9,329 nt of DNA from contig WLIM01000033.1 of assembly GCA_009702205.1 (NCBI GenBank), positions 1 through 9,329 on the forward strand, written 5' to 3'. The notes under the pieces were generated by a model. The model saw only the letters and a program-made list of their open reading frames with translations, ran no database searches and was not told the origin of the DNA. Shown here piece after piece: positions 1 through 6,202 of this stretch. How positions within the stretch are numbered: the first letter of the stretch is position 1; each line of letters opens with the position of its first letter. The translations under genes were made by a program, and so were the position numbers. This DNA is from Actinomycetota bacterium (GTDB taxonomy: Bacteria; Actinomycetota; Actinomycetes; Nanopelagicales; Nanopelagicaceae).

Positions 1-510
1 CTATCATTTACCCAAAAAGTTAAGCCAGGTTTAACAATTGCTTACGCAGCACTTGAAGGTTTAGCTTTAGGATCACTAAGTCGAATTTATGAAGTGCAAT
101 ACAACGGAATTGTTGGCCAAGCACTTGTTGCGACAATCGCGGCTATAGCTGGAGTTTTGTGGGCGTATAAGAGCAAGCGAATTCGAGTTACTCCAAAATT
201 CACTCGTGTAATGATGGGTGCACTTTTTGGATATTTGATTCTTGGATTCGGTTCAATGATTGGATCATTCTTCGGACTTGGTAATGGAATGGGTCTATAT
301 GGACTCTCTGGCTTTGGCCCACTTCTTGCAGTCGGTGGCGTATTGCTTGCAACATTTTTCCTTGTGATGGACTTTGATCAGATTGAAAAGATGATTGCTA
401 GTGGCGCACCACAAGAACAATCATGGCGTGCGGGGTTTGCGCTTATGGTTACCGTAGTTTGGCTTTACCTAGAAGTATTGCGTTTAATCTCAATACTTCG
501 TCGCGACTAG
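1..510 (+). CDS. Bax inhibitor-1/YccA family membrane protein, 5' truncated
   Basis: The reading frame is open from the first base to the TAG at 508-510, giving the last 169 residues; the true start lies left of the window. The GTG at 94 is an internal valine codon, not the start. The visible part is almost entirely hydrophobic, with about five membrane segments. It ends with the block characteristic of the family: an acidic MDFDQIEKMI stretch, then SGAPQEQSW, then a last helix VTVVWLYLEVLRLISILR. Bax inhibitor-1/YccA proteins are integral membrane proteins. Some members conduct Ca2+ through conserved acidic residues in the last helices, and the DFD here fits that position. The physiological role in actinobacteria is not established. 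The gene is convergent with the following MFS gene and the two stop codons overlap within a CTAG. Family assignment is secure from the C-terminal signature; function is open. Confidence 0.93.
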   Translation, partial: LSFTQKVKPGLTIAYAALEGLALGSLSRIYEVQYNGIVGQALVATIAAIAGVLWAYKSKRIRVTPKFTRVMMGALFGYLILGFGSMIGSFFGLGNGMGLYGLSGFGPLLAVGGVLLATFFLVMDFDQIEKMIASGAPQEQSWRAGFALMVTVVWLYLEVLRLISILRRD

Positions 511-1703
511 TTGCTATTAAGCTTTCTAGTTTCTGGCATCTTTGCTGACAGCAGCAGTGTTAATGAAAACACTGCTGCTGTTGCTATGAATGCTGGGCGA
601 TAAGAATGCGCATCGACTAACCAGCCAAGCAAGACCGGGCTGATGATATTTCCGAAGTCACCGGCCATTTGAAAGAGTGCAATTACGCGGCCCCCTTTAC
701 CGCCGAACAGGTCACCAACAACTGATGAAGCTGCAGTGCCTTCAAAGGCGCCACCTACACCGAAGAAGACCATTGCAAGGAAGTAATACCACCAGTGTGA
801 AGAAATAATTATTGTTGCGACACCAGATAAAAGAGTGAAAGAGCCAATCATTAGTGCAAATTTACGGCCACGAAAATCTGAAATTTTTCCAACGTAAACA
901 AGTGCAATTCCTTGAACTACTGCGGCAATTGTAAAACCAAGGCCGAGAGTCGAGTTTGAAGCACCGAGATGCTCTTTTGCAAAGAGCGGCAAGATGGAAT
1001 TTCTTAGTCCAAAGAGAACCCAGTTAGCAAGGAATGAAATAGCCATCGCGGCCACGTATGGATAACTCTTTAGAGCATCCTTTAGAAGAATTCGATCACT
1101 TGGATCTTGTTTGTTCTTAATAGACCTACCAAGGCGTTTCGCTGATAGAAAGAATGAAGTAACAAATGCCGCGCAGACCAGTGTGAATGCATAAACAAAG
1201 AATGGAACGCGAAGTGAAATAATCGAGAGAATTCCACCGATTGCTGGGCCGGCAATGCCGCCAATTAGAAAGCCGCCATTAAATGTTGATTGAGCCCGTC
1301 CGCGAATTGAATCATCGACTGATCTCATTAAAAGTGAACTTGCAGAGACCGAGAACATTACTGATCCAATTCCACCAAGAGCTCTGAAGACTAAAAGCTG
1401 CCAATAACTTTGAGCCATTCCCGCGGCCGCAGAAGAGGCAGCAACAAGAATTAGTCCAGTTGTTTGCACGCGACGTTCGCCGAAAATATCAATCAATTTT
1501 CCTGCGGGTAGACCCATTGCGAATCTAGCTAGTGCGAATGCCGAAATAATTGCACCGATTTGGGCATTGTTAACATGGAAAGTCTTAGCAAAAAGTGGAA
1601 TTGCCGGAATGATCATTCCGTAGCCAAGTGCAACAAAAAAGGCTACTACCGCAAGAACATAGACCTCTCGCGGTAATAGCCCTTTAATATTTTTATTAAG
1701 CAA
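507..1703 (-). CDS. MFS transporter, 12-helix drug:H+ antiporter type
   Basis: A major facilitator of about 398 residues with roughly 12 membrane helices, probably a proton-driven exporter in the cytoplasmic membrane. Visible motifs: GKLIDIFGERR near residues 68-78 is motif A of the loop between helices 2 and 3; FLIGGIAGPAIGG near 145-157 is the antiporter motif C in helix 5; GKISDFRGRK near 282-291 is the repeat of motif A in the second half. Motif C points to the DHA1 (drug:H+ antiporter) group; the substrate cannot be read from the sequence. The start chosen is a TTG at 1703 that overlaps the stop region of the upstream MFS gene, because no ATG precedes helix 1 and longer starts (GTG at 1751, TTG at 1796) would extend 50-100 bases into that gene. 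A GGCGAGG just upstream could serve as ribosome binding site. The overlap implies co-transcription and translational coupling with the DHA2 gene. Its TAG stop (509-507) shares a CTAG with the convergent gene. Confidence 0.88.
   Translation of the reverse strand: MLNKNIKGLLPREVYVLAVVAFFVALGYGMIIPAIPLFAKTFHVNNAQIGAIISAFALARFAMGLPAGKLIDIFGERRVQTTGLILVAASSAAAGMAQSYWQLLVFRALGGIGSVMFSVSASSLLMRSVDDSIRGRAQSTFNGGFLIGGIAGPAIGGILSIISLRVPFFVYAFTLVCAAFVTSFFLSAKRLGRSIKNKQDPSDRILLKDALKSYPYVAAMAISFLANWVLFGLRNSILPLFAKEHLGASNSTLGLGFTIAAVVQGIALVYVGKISDFRGRKFALMIGSFTLLSGVATIIISSHWWYYFLAMVFFGVGGAFEGTAASSVVGDLFGGKGGRVIALFQMAGDFGNIISPVLLGWLVDAHSYRPAFIATAAVFSLTLLLSAKMPETRKLNSN
548..581 (+). terminator. Perfect 14-bp stem-loop after the Bax-inhibitor gene, possible terminator
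   Basis: ACAGCAGCAGTGTT (548-561) is exactly complementary to AACACTGCTGCTGT (568-581), with a 6-base loop AATGAA. The stem can be extended by two G-U wobbles. It begins 38 bases past the stop of the Bax-inhibitor gene and lies inside the last codons of the convergent MFS gene. There is no U-tract, so it is not a classical intrinsic terminator; U-poor hairpin terminators have been proposed for actinobacteria. The structure is seen directly; the terminator role is inferred. Confidence 0.5.
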
Positions 1704-3303
1704 GCGCCTCGCCTGCTGCCTCTTCTTTTGCAGCTTGGTGCCCGGCTCCACTGCGAAGTGGAGTTTCACGCAGAATGAATGCAATTGCGAAACCAATTGC
1801 AGTGACTGGTGCGGCTGTTAAAAAGACAACATGGAATGAATTCACAAAGGCGTGAACTATTCCCGCTTGAAGTTCTGGGGTGAAAGTCTTTAATACTGCG
1901 GTGTTGTCCTTAAGAGCTGCAAACTTTTCAGGAGTTGCACCGACAAGAGCCGCTGGATTGCTAGCTTTCAACTTAGCAATTTCAACTGGCAAGTTATGGG
2001 TTAAGCGACTTGCGTAAACAGTTCCGAAAAGTGCAACACCGATTGTTGCGCCGATTGAACGGAAGAAGGTGTTTGCGCTTGTGGCAACGCCCATGTCTTT
2101 GAATTCAACTGAGTTCTGAAGAGCGATAACAATGGTCTGCATTGAGAAACCAAGTCCTGCACCAATTAAAACGGCGAAGATAGAAAGACGCCAGAATGGA
2201 GTGGTTTCAGTAAGTGTTGAGAGCGCAAGAATTCCGATAGTCATCAGTGCTAATCCAATAATTGGGTAGCGTTTGTAGTGACCATGCTTGCTGATTAACT
2301 TTCCGCTCACAATAGACATTGAAACGATACCGATCATGAATGGAATCAACTTCAAGCCTGCAGAAGTAGCGGAATCGCCCTTAACAACCTGTAGATAAAG
2401 TGGCAACATAACGATTGCACCGAACATTCCAGCACCAATAATGAATGCGAGAATCGATGTAACTGAAAATGTGTGGTTCTTAAATAAAGTTAACGGCAAG
2501 ATTGGCTCTTGTGCACGGCTCTCGTGATAGATAAATACAAGGACTAATACAAGTGCGATTACTAGCGCTGTAATTGTCTTTGAAGTTTTCCAACCATCTT
2601 GCGGACCATAAACAGAGATTCCAAGTAGAAGTGAAGAAACCCCAGCAACTAGAAGTAATGCACCTAAATAATCAATCTTATGTTCGCGCTTAACTTTTGG
2701 AATATGAAGCGAGATTGAAGTGATGATTAGTGCAGCGATTCCAAATGGCAAGTTGATGTAGAAAATCCAGCGCCAGCCAGTAACACCAAGAATTTGTGCG
2801 TGATCCGAGAAATATCCACCTAGTAGTGGGCCAGCAACAGAAGAGAGCCCCCATACGCCACCGAAATATCCTTGATACTTTCCACGTTCACGAGGCGAAA
2901 TAATGTCGCCAATAATTACGAAGGTAAGTGACATCAAGCCACCAGCACCTAAACCTTGAATTGCACGGAAGGCAATTAGTTGCGTCATGCTTGTTGCGGC
3001 GCCTGCTGCAAATGAACCAATTAGGAAAGTAACAATTGCGAATTGGAATACTGGACGGCGACCATAAAGATCTGAAATTTTTCCGTAAAGCGGAGTCGAA
3101 GCTGTTGAAGTTAGGAGATAGGCGGTAACAACCCAGGTGTAATGGGCAAGACCATCGAAATCTTCAACGATGCGCTTTAGTGCGGTAGAGACAATTGTTT
3201 GATCAAGGGCGGCCAGCAACATACCGACCATAAGTCCACTCAGGACAAACATAATTTCTTTGTGTGAAAGGGCTTTAGGAGCTTCATGATTTTTATTAGA
3301 CAT
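1696..3303 (-). CDS. MFS transporter, 14-helix DHA2 (EmrB/QacA) family multidrug exporter
   Basis: A 535-residue integral membrane protein with the length and motif order of DHA2 drug:H+ antiporters such as EmrB and QacA. Motif D1 (LDQTIVSTAL, residues 33-42, with the helix-1 aspartate D34), motif A (GKISDLYGRR, 74-83), motif B (RAIQGLGAGG, 113-122, with R113), motif C (GLSSVAGPLLGG, 152-163) and the family block GWRWIFYINLPFG (176-188) are all present. A hydrophilic loop of about 60 residues precedes the last helix, as is common in actinobacterial members. The tail is short and rich in Ala and Glu. The family pumps lipophilic cations and other hydrophobic compounds out of the cell using the proton gradient; the substrate here is unknown. 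The ATG at 3303 lacks a Shine-Dalgarno sequence and probably starts a leaderless or near-leaderless transcript. The second MFS gene follows with overlapping ends, so the two form an operon. Confidence 0.93.
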   Translation of the reverse strand: MSNKNHEAPKALSHKEIMFVLSGLMVGMLLAALDQTIVSTALKRIVEDFDGLAHYTWVVTAYLLTSTASTPLYGKISDLYGRRPVFQFAIVTFLIGSFAAGAATSMTQLIAFRAIQGLGAGGLMSLTFVIIGDIISPRERGKYQGYFGGVWGLSSVAGPLLGGYFSDHAQILGVTGWRWIFYINLPFGIAALIITSISLHIPKVKREHKIDYLGALLLVAGVSSLLLGISVYGPQDGWKTSKTITALVIALVLVLVFIYHESRAQEPILPLTLFKNHTFSVTSILAFIIGAGMFGAIVMLPLYLQVVKGDSATSAGLKLIPFMIGIVSMSIVSGKLISKHGHYKRYPIIGLALMTIGILALSTLTETTPFWRLSIFAVLIGAGLGFSMQTIVIALQNSVEFKDMGVATSANTFFRSIGATIGVALFGTVYASRLTHNLPVEIAKLKASNPAALVGATPEKFAALKDNTAVLKTFTPELQAGIVHAFVNSFHVVFLTAAPVTAIGFAIAFILRETPLRSGAGHQAAKEEAAGEALA

Positions 3304-3310
3304 AGGGGCA

Positions 3311-3316
3311 AGGTTA
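3311..3316 (-). promoter_or_regulatory. Putative -10 box of the DHA2 MFS gene
   Basis: On the minus strand TAACCT fits the TAnnnT actinobacterial -10 pattern and ends 7 bases before the ATG at 3303. That would put the transcription start at or next to the start codon, which fits the absence of a Shine-Dalgarno sequence. No convincing -35 was seen. The whole divergent intergenic region with the ABC exporter is only 50 bases (3304-3353). Confidence 0.4.
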
Positions 3317-3342
3317 CTACTCGGCCCTACAACCAGAGTATT

Positions 3343-3349
3343 AAGGTGG
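3343..3349 (+). promoter_or_regulatory. Ribosome binding site of the ABC ATPase gene
   Basis: AAGGTGG lies four bases before the ATG at 3354 and fixes that start. It sits in a small inverted repeat, TAAGG-TGG-CCTTA (3342-3354), which could weakly pair the ribosome binding site with the start region. No clear -10 was found for this direction in the 50-base intergenic region. Confidence 0.7.
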
Positions 3350-3353
3350 CCTT

Positions 3354-4334
3354 ATGAAGAGCATTGTCGCCCAAGAGTTAGTTAAATCATATAGAGATGG
3401 CGAGGTTAAGGCCTTAGATGGCTTAAACCTTGATGTTGAAGAAGGCACTGTTCTTGGATTACTTGGACCAAATGGCGCGGGCAAAACTACAACAGTCCGC
3501 GTTCTTGCAACGCTTTTAACTCCGGATTCTGGAAGTGCAACAGTTGCTGGAATTGATGTTTTAAAACACCCTGATGAAGTTCGCAAAGTAATTGGACTTT
3601 CTGGCCAATATGCAGCGCTTGATGAAACTTTAACGGGTTGGGATAACTTAAATATGTTTGGTCGGCTCTATCACTTAAATTCAAGCGCTGCGAAAAAACG
3701 TGCCGAAGAGTTGTTAGAAAAATTTTCACTTACTGAAGCAGCAAAACGGCCAATTAGAACTTACTCCGGTGGTATGCGCAGACGCCTTGATCTAGCCGCT
3801 TCGCTAATTGTGAAACCAAAAGTTTTATTTTTAGATGAACCAACTACTGGGCTTGATCCACGTGGTCGCATGGAGATGTGGGAAGTCATTGATGAACTTG
3901 TGAAAGGTGGAGTAACTCTTCTCCTTACAACTCAATATTTGGAAGAAGCAGATCACCTTGCAGATTCAATCGCAGTCATCGATACCGGGAAAGTAATTGC
4001 CCGCGGCACTGCTGATGAATTAAAGAATCAAGTCGGTGGCGAGCGTTTAGAAATCACTGTTGAGGTAAATCAAATACCGGAAGCCACAAAACTTGTTGAA
4101 CAAGTAACTGGCACAAAGCCTTCAGTTGATAACGGAATTCGCAAAATTTCTGCACCTGTCAGCAACGGAAGTGCTTCGCTTATTCAAGTTTTACGACTTC
4201 TCGATGATGCCAATATTCATCCACTAGATATCGGGCTAAAGCGACCTTCGCTCGATGATGTCTTTATTTCTCTTACTGGCCATGTCGCAGAAGTAGTTGT
4301 TGAGGGAGGCGCAAATGTTGCAAAGCGTAAGTGA
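3354..4334 (+). CDS. ABC exporter ATP-binding subunit, DrrA family
   Basis: A 326-residue ABC ATPase that would energise export by the membrane subunit encoded next. Motifs in order: Walker A GPNGAGKTT (38-46), Q-loop Q85, signature YSGGMRRRLDLA (137-148), Walker B VLFLDEP (157-163, E162 the catalytic glutamate), and D-loop GLDP. At the switch (H-loop) position the sequence is LLTTQYLEEAD, with glutamine at 194 instead of the usual histidine; this is typical of the DrrA (daunorubicin resistance) family rather than a sign of damage. The C-terminal extension of about 90 residues ends with RPSLDDVFISLTGH, the DrrA-type regulatory tail. The gene overlaps the permease gene by 20 bases, so the subunits are made together. 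Known DrrA-type pumps export anthracyclines, and in mycobacteria the lipid PDIM; the substrate here is unknown. Confidence 0.95.
   Translation: MKSIVAQELVKSYRDGEVKALDGLNLDVEEGTVLGLLGPNGAGKTTTVRVLATLLTPDSGSATVAGIDVLKHPDEVRKVIGLSGQYAALDETLTGWDNLNMFGRLYHLNSSAAKKRAEELLEKFSLTEAAKRPIRTYSGGMRRRLDLAASLIVKPKVLFLDEPTTGLDPRGRMEMWEVIDELVKGGVTLLLTTQYLEEADHLADSIAVIDTGKVIARGTADELKNQVGGERLEITVEVNQIPEATKLVEQVTGTKPSVDNGIRKISAPVSNGSASLIQVLRLLDDANIHPLDIGLKRPSLDDVFISLTGHVAEVVVEGGANVAKRK
4302..4309 (+). promoter_or_regulatory. Ribosome binding site of the ABC permease gene
   Basis: GAGGGAGG, the strongest Shine-Dalgarno sequence in the window, lies five bases before the ATG at 4315 and inside the end of the ATPase gene. 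It settles the permease start at 4315 rather than at the TTG at 4297. Confidence 0.8.
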
Positions 4335-5109
4335 TTTCTTAGTTATAACTAAGCGCCAGCTTCTTCAGATGATTCGTATTCCTGAAGTATTAATTTTTGC
4401 GACTATTCAGCCCGCAATGTTTGTTCTCTTATTTCGTTACGTTTTTGGTGGCGCAATTGATTCCGGAGTTAAAGGCGGATATGTTCAACTTTTAATGCCA
4501 GGAATCTTCGTTCAAACCGTGGCATTTACTCTTGCTGCTACGGCAGTTGGCCTTGCTGCGGATATGCAGAAAGGTTTGATTGATCGATTTAGATCGCTGC
4601 CGATTTCAAGATCGGCGGTCGTTATTGGTCGCACAGTTGGTGACACTTTACAGAATGTTGTAACACTAATTGTTATGGGCCTTGTTGGATTCTTAGTTGG
4701 CTGGCGCCCAAGCAGTGGAATCGTAAAAGTTCTCTTGGGATTTCTATTCTTACTTGCCTTCGGTTATTCGATGTCATGGATCGGAGTTTTGATTGGTCTC
4801 TCTGTCCGCGAAGAGCGAGTGGCCCAAAATTTAGTTTTCATGACAGTTTTCCCACTTACCTTCTTATCAAATGCCTTTGCACCAACAACTGGAATGCCGA
4901 AGATTTTGCAATATTTTGCGGAATGGAATCCAGTTTCCACAATGGTTGCGGCGTGCCGTCAACTATTTGGAACTCAAAATATTTTCGGTGCGACAGCAAA
5001 CTCTTGGCCAAGTGAGAATCCAATACTTATGTCGCTTATTTATATGGTCCTACTTGTTGCAATTTTCGCGCCAATTAGCGTGCGCAAATATGTGAGGGTT
5101 AGTAAGTAA
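4315..5109 (+). CDS. ABC-2 type transporter permease, DrrB family
   Basis: A 264-residue membrane subunit that pairs with the DrrA-like ATPase encoded just upstream (20-base overlap). About six membrane helices are visible. The cytoplasmic loop GLIDRFRSLPISR (87-99) is the conserved coupling segment of ABC-2 permeases of the DrrB/NodJ type. Later family blocks are FPLTFLSNAFAP (169-180) followed by FAEWNPVSTMV (191-201), which form the re-entrant region before the last helix. One ATPase and one permease imply a heterotetramer of two of each. The basic C-terminus (VRKYVRVSK) is cytoplasmic. The stop (5107-5109) is one base from the convergent greA stop. Family is certain; substrate is not. Confidence 0.94.
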   Translation: MLQSVSDFLVITKRQLLQMIRIPEVLIFATIQPAMFVLLFRYVFGGAIDSGVKGGYVQLLMPGIFVQTVAFTLAATAVGLAADMQKGLIDRFRSLPISRSAVVIGRTVGDTLQNVVTLIVMGLVGFLVGWRPSSGIVKVLLGFLFLLAFGYSMSWIGVLIGLSVREERVAQNLVFMTVFPLTFLSNAFAPTTGMPKILQYFAEWNPVSTMVAACRQLFGTQNIFGATANSWPSENPILMSLIYMVLLVAIFAPISVRKYVRVSK

Positions 5110-5138
5110 TTTAGAAGAAGTTCTGGGCTTCTAGAACT
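5110..5138. terminator. Weak overlapping hairpins between convergent permease and greA genes
   Basis: Two alternative short stems occur at the convergent junction: TAGAAG (5112-5117) with CTTCTA (5128-5133), extendable by a G-U and an A-U pair, and AGTTCT (5119-5124) with AGAACT (5133-5138). They overlap, so only one can form at a time. They are within the last codons of greA and lack U-tracts. A shared bidirectional terminator is possible but weakly supported. Confidence 0.3.
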
Positions 5139-5596
5139 GCAACGCTAATTTCACGGCCATTTGGCGCTGTGTATTTAACGGTCTCGCCAATCTTTGCACC
5201 AAGAACTGCGGCGCCTAGTGGAGATTTTTCGCTATAGACATCGACATCGCCGCTAGCAATTTCGCGAGAGCCAAGTAGGAATTTCATTTCATCGCCAGCA
5301 ATATCAACTGTTACAAGCATTCCAAGTCCAACAACTCCAGATTCACCTGCAGGTGGATTTCCGATGTGGGCATTTTCCAACATGTGTTTCAATTGACGAA
5401 TACGGCCTTCTATCTTTCCTTGCTCTTCGCGAGCTGCGTGGTATCCACCATTCTCTTTTAGGTCGCCTTCCGCACGCGCTGCTTCTATTTTCTTTACGAT
5501 GTCAGCGCGACGGGGACCTTCAAGGTCTGCGAGTTCTGCAGCCAAGCGATCAGCGGCTTCTTGGGTAAGCCAAGTTTGAGTAGGTTCGATTGCCAT
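5111..5596 (-). CDS. greA: Transcription elongation factor GreA
   Basis: A 161-residue protein (about 158 in E. coli) that enters the secondary channel of RNA polymerase and stimulates cleavage of backtracked transcripts. The N-terminal half is the antiparallel coiled coil. Its tip carries EGDLKENGGYHAAREEQ (43-59), in which D45 and E48 match the catalytic acidic pair D41/E44 of E. coli GreA. The NGGYHAARE form is the actinobacterial variant of NAEYHAAKE. The C-terminal FKBP-like domain shows the typical SPLGAAVLGAKIGETV (125-140) and a final GREISVAVLEAQNF. The ATG at 5596 has no Shine-Dalgarno sequence but is preceded by a -10-like TAAACT, suggesting leaderless expression from its own promoter in the 30-base gap behind the DUF4307 gene. 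The gene is complete. Confidence 0.97.
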   Translation of the reverse strand: MAIEPTQTWLTQEAADRLAAELADLEGPRRADIVKKIEAARAEGDLKENGGYHAAREEQGKIEGRIRQLKHMLENAHIGNPPAGESGVVGLGMLVTVDIAGDEMKFLLGSREIASGDVDVYSEKSPLGAAVLGAKIGETVKYTAPNGREISVAVLEAQNFF

Positions 5597-5605
5597 AAGG
5601 CGAGG

Positions 5606-5611
5606 AGTTTA
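5606..5611 (-). promoter_or_regulatory. Putative -10 box of greA
   Basis: TAAACT on the minus strand ends nine bases before the greA ATG at 5596, a spacing expected for a leaderless or 1-3 base leader transcript. No good -35 hexamer is visible at 16-18 bases upstream. It would let greA be transcribed independently of the DUF4307 gene. Confidence 0.45.
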
Positions 5612-5626
5612 CAACTTATTTAAGAA

Positions 5627-6028
5627 TCAAGCAGTCGTGCAAGATTCAATCTGAGCATTTACCGCTGCAAGGCGGGTGGGAATTTGAACTACTCGAACCA
5701 CTTTTCTACTCCCAAATGGAATTGGGTCATCAATTTGGCCCACGATATTTAGGCCGTAATCACGGGCGCTCAATCGGCAGGTCACTTGAGTTTTAGGATC
5801 TTTAACTTCAACCGAATAGCGAATCTCAATACTCTTCGAATCAATTTCGTGGAATGAAATCAATGTGGATCTAATATCTGGATTGGAATAATGATTTGCC
5901 GACCAGGCCAGCCAACCGCCGCCAATAATTGCAAAGAAGAGCGCACTAATTAGCCACTTTGGAATACGGCTCTGGCTAATTCCATATCGTTGTTGCAGGT
6001 ATGGGTCGCCTTCATACGGCTCGGTCAT
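5627..6028 (-). CDS. DUF4307 family membrane protein
   Basis: A 133-residue protein with a short N-terminal cytoplasmic segment containing QQRYG (12-16), one membrane helix at about 24-43 (WLISALFFAIIGGGWLAW), and an outward-facing domain of about 85 residues. That domain holds a TCRLSARDYGLNIVG block (83-97) and ends in VNAQIESCTTA. The two cysteines, C84 and C130, could form a disulfide outside the membrane. The organisation and position beside greA match actinobacterial DUF4307 proteins such as mycobacterial Rv1081c; the function of the family is unknown. The ATG at 6028 is preferred over in-frame codons further upstream (open to 6064), because MTEPYEGDPYLQQRYG is a natural family-like N-terminus and a TAGACT box sits seven bases before it. 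It diverges from the small membrane gene at 6065. Confidence 0.8.
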   Translation of the reverse strand: MTEPYEGDPYLQQRYGISQSRIPKWLISALFFAIIGGGWLAWSANHYSNPDIRSTLISFHEIDSKSIEIRYSVEVKDPKTQVTCRLSARDYGLNIVGQIDDPIPFGSRKVVRVVQIPTRLAAVNAQIESCTTA

Positions 6029-6035
6029 ACGTGCA

Positions 6036-6041
6036 AGTCTA
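6036..6041 (-). promoter_or_regulatory. Putative -10 box of the DUF4307 gene
   Basis: TAGACT on the minus strand ends seven bases before the ATG at 6028, fitting leaderless transcription. The -35 position for a 17-base spacer (6059-6064) reads GTGCAG, not a standard -35. Confidence 0.45.
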
Positions 6042-6052
6042 CGTAATCTCAA

Positions 6053-6058
6053 TACAAT
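6053..6058 (+). promoter_or_regulatory. Putative -10 box of the small membrane gene / surf1 operon
   Basis: TACAAT is a near-consensus -10 and ends six bases before the ATG at 6065, so the transcript would begin at or next to the start codon. The ATG has no Shine-Dalgarno sequence. It lies back to back with the DUF4307 -10 box in a divergent intergenic region of only 36 bases (6029-6064). Around the -35 position the sequence is CGTGCAA, mirroring GTGCAG on the other strand. Confidence 0.5.
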
Positions 6059-6064
6059 CTGCAC

Positions 6065-6202
6065 ATGAACGGTAGAACAACCATTGACGTCGGCGTAGCA
6101 GGCTCAATCACAATGATTATTCTCTGCTCGGCAGTTGCCCTTCTTCTCTGGAACTTCTACCGCAGATATAAAAAGCTATCCGATCGCGATGAAGAGAAGT
6201 AA
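6065..6202 (+). CDS. Small single-pass membrane protein, 45 residues
   Basis: An ATG at 6065 opens a frame ending with TAA at 6200-6202. The product begins MNGRTTIDVGVAGS, continues with one hydrophobic segment at about residues 12-30 (ITMIILCSAVALLLW is its core), and ends with the charged tail YRRYKKLSDRDEEK. Positive charges directly after the helix predict the N-terminus outside and the C-terminus in the cytoplasm. Support for it being a real gene: a near-consensus -10 box six bases before the ATG, position as first gene of an operon, and a 14-base overlap with the surf1 start, which otherwise has no visible ribosome binding site. I do not recognise the family. By position it could be a small oxidase-associated or SURF1-partner protein, but that is inference only. 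Confidence 0.72.
   Translation: MNGRTTIDVGVAGSITMIILCSAVALLLWNFYRRYKKLSDRDEEK

Noticed and set aside
1704..1796. Longer N-terminus for the 12-helix MFS protein (starts at TTG 1796 or GTG 1751).
   Set aside because: It would overlap the upstream MFS gene by 56-101 bases and add a hydrophilic stretch that looks like the other frame of that gene. The TTG at 1703 directly at the upstream stop is more natural, although not certain.
3304..3353. Possible shared operator between the divergent MFS and ABC genes.
   Set aside because: Only the small TAAGG-TGG-CCTTA repeat around the ABC ribosome binding site was seen; no larger symmetric site and no regulator gene nearby.
4297..4314. Upstream TTG start for the ABC permease.
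   Set aside because: The ATG at 4315 has a strong GAGGGAGG five bases before it; the TTG has none.
6029..6064. Extension of DUF4307 upstream of 6028.
   Set aside because: The extension would run through the divergent promoter region and has no ATG. The ATG at 6028 has a -10 box at leaderless spacing.
6135..6188. TTG start for SURF1 giving 18 more residues.
   Set aside because: The added residues come from inside the small membrane gene and do not resemble a SURF1 N-terminus; MKRSKSFF before helix 1 fits better.
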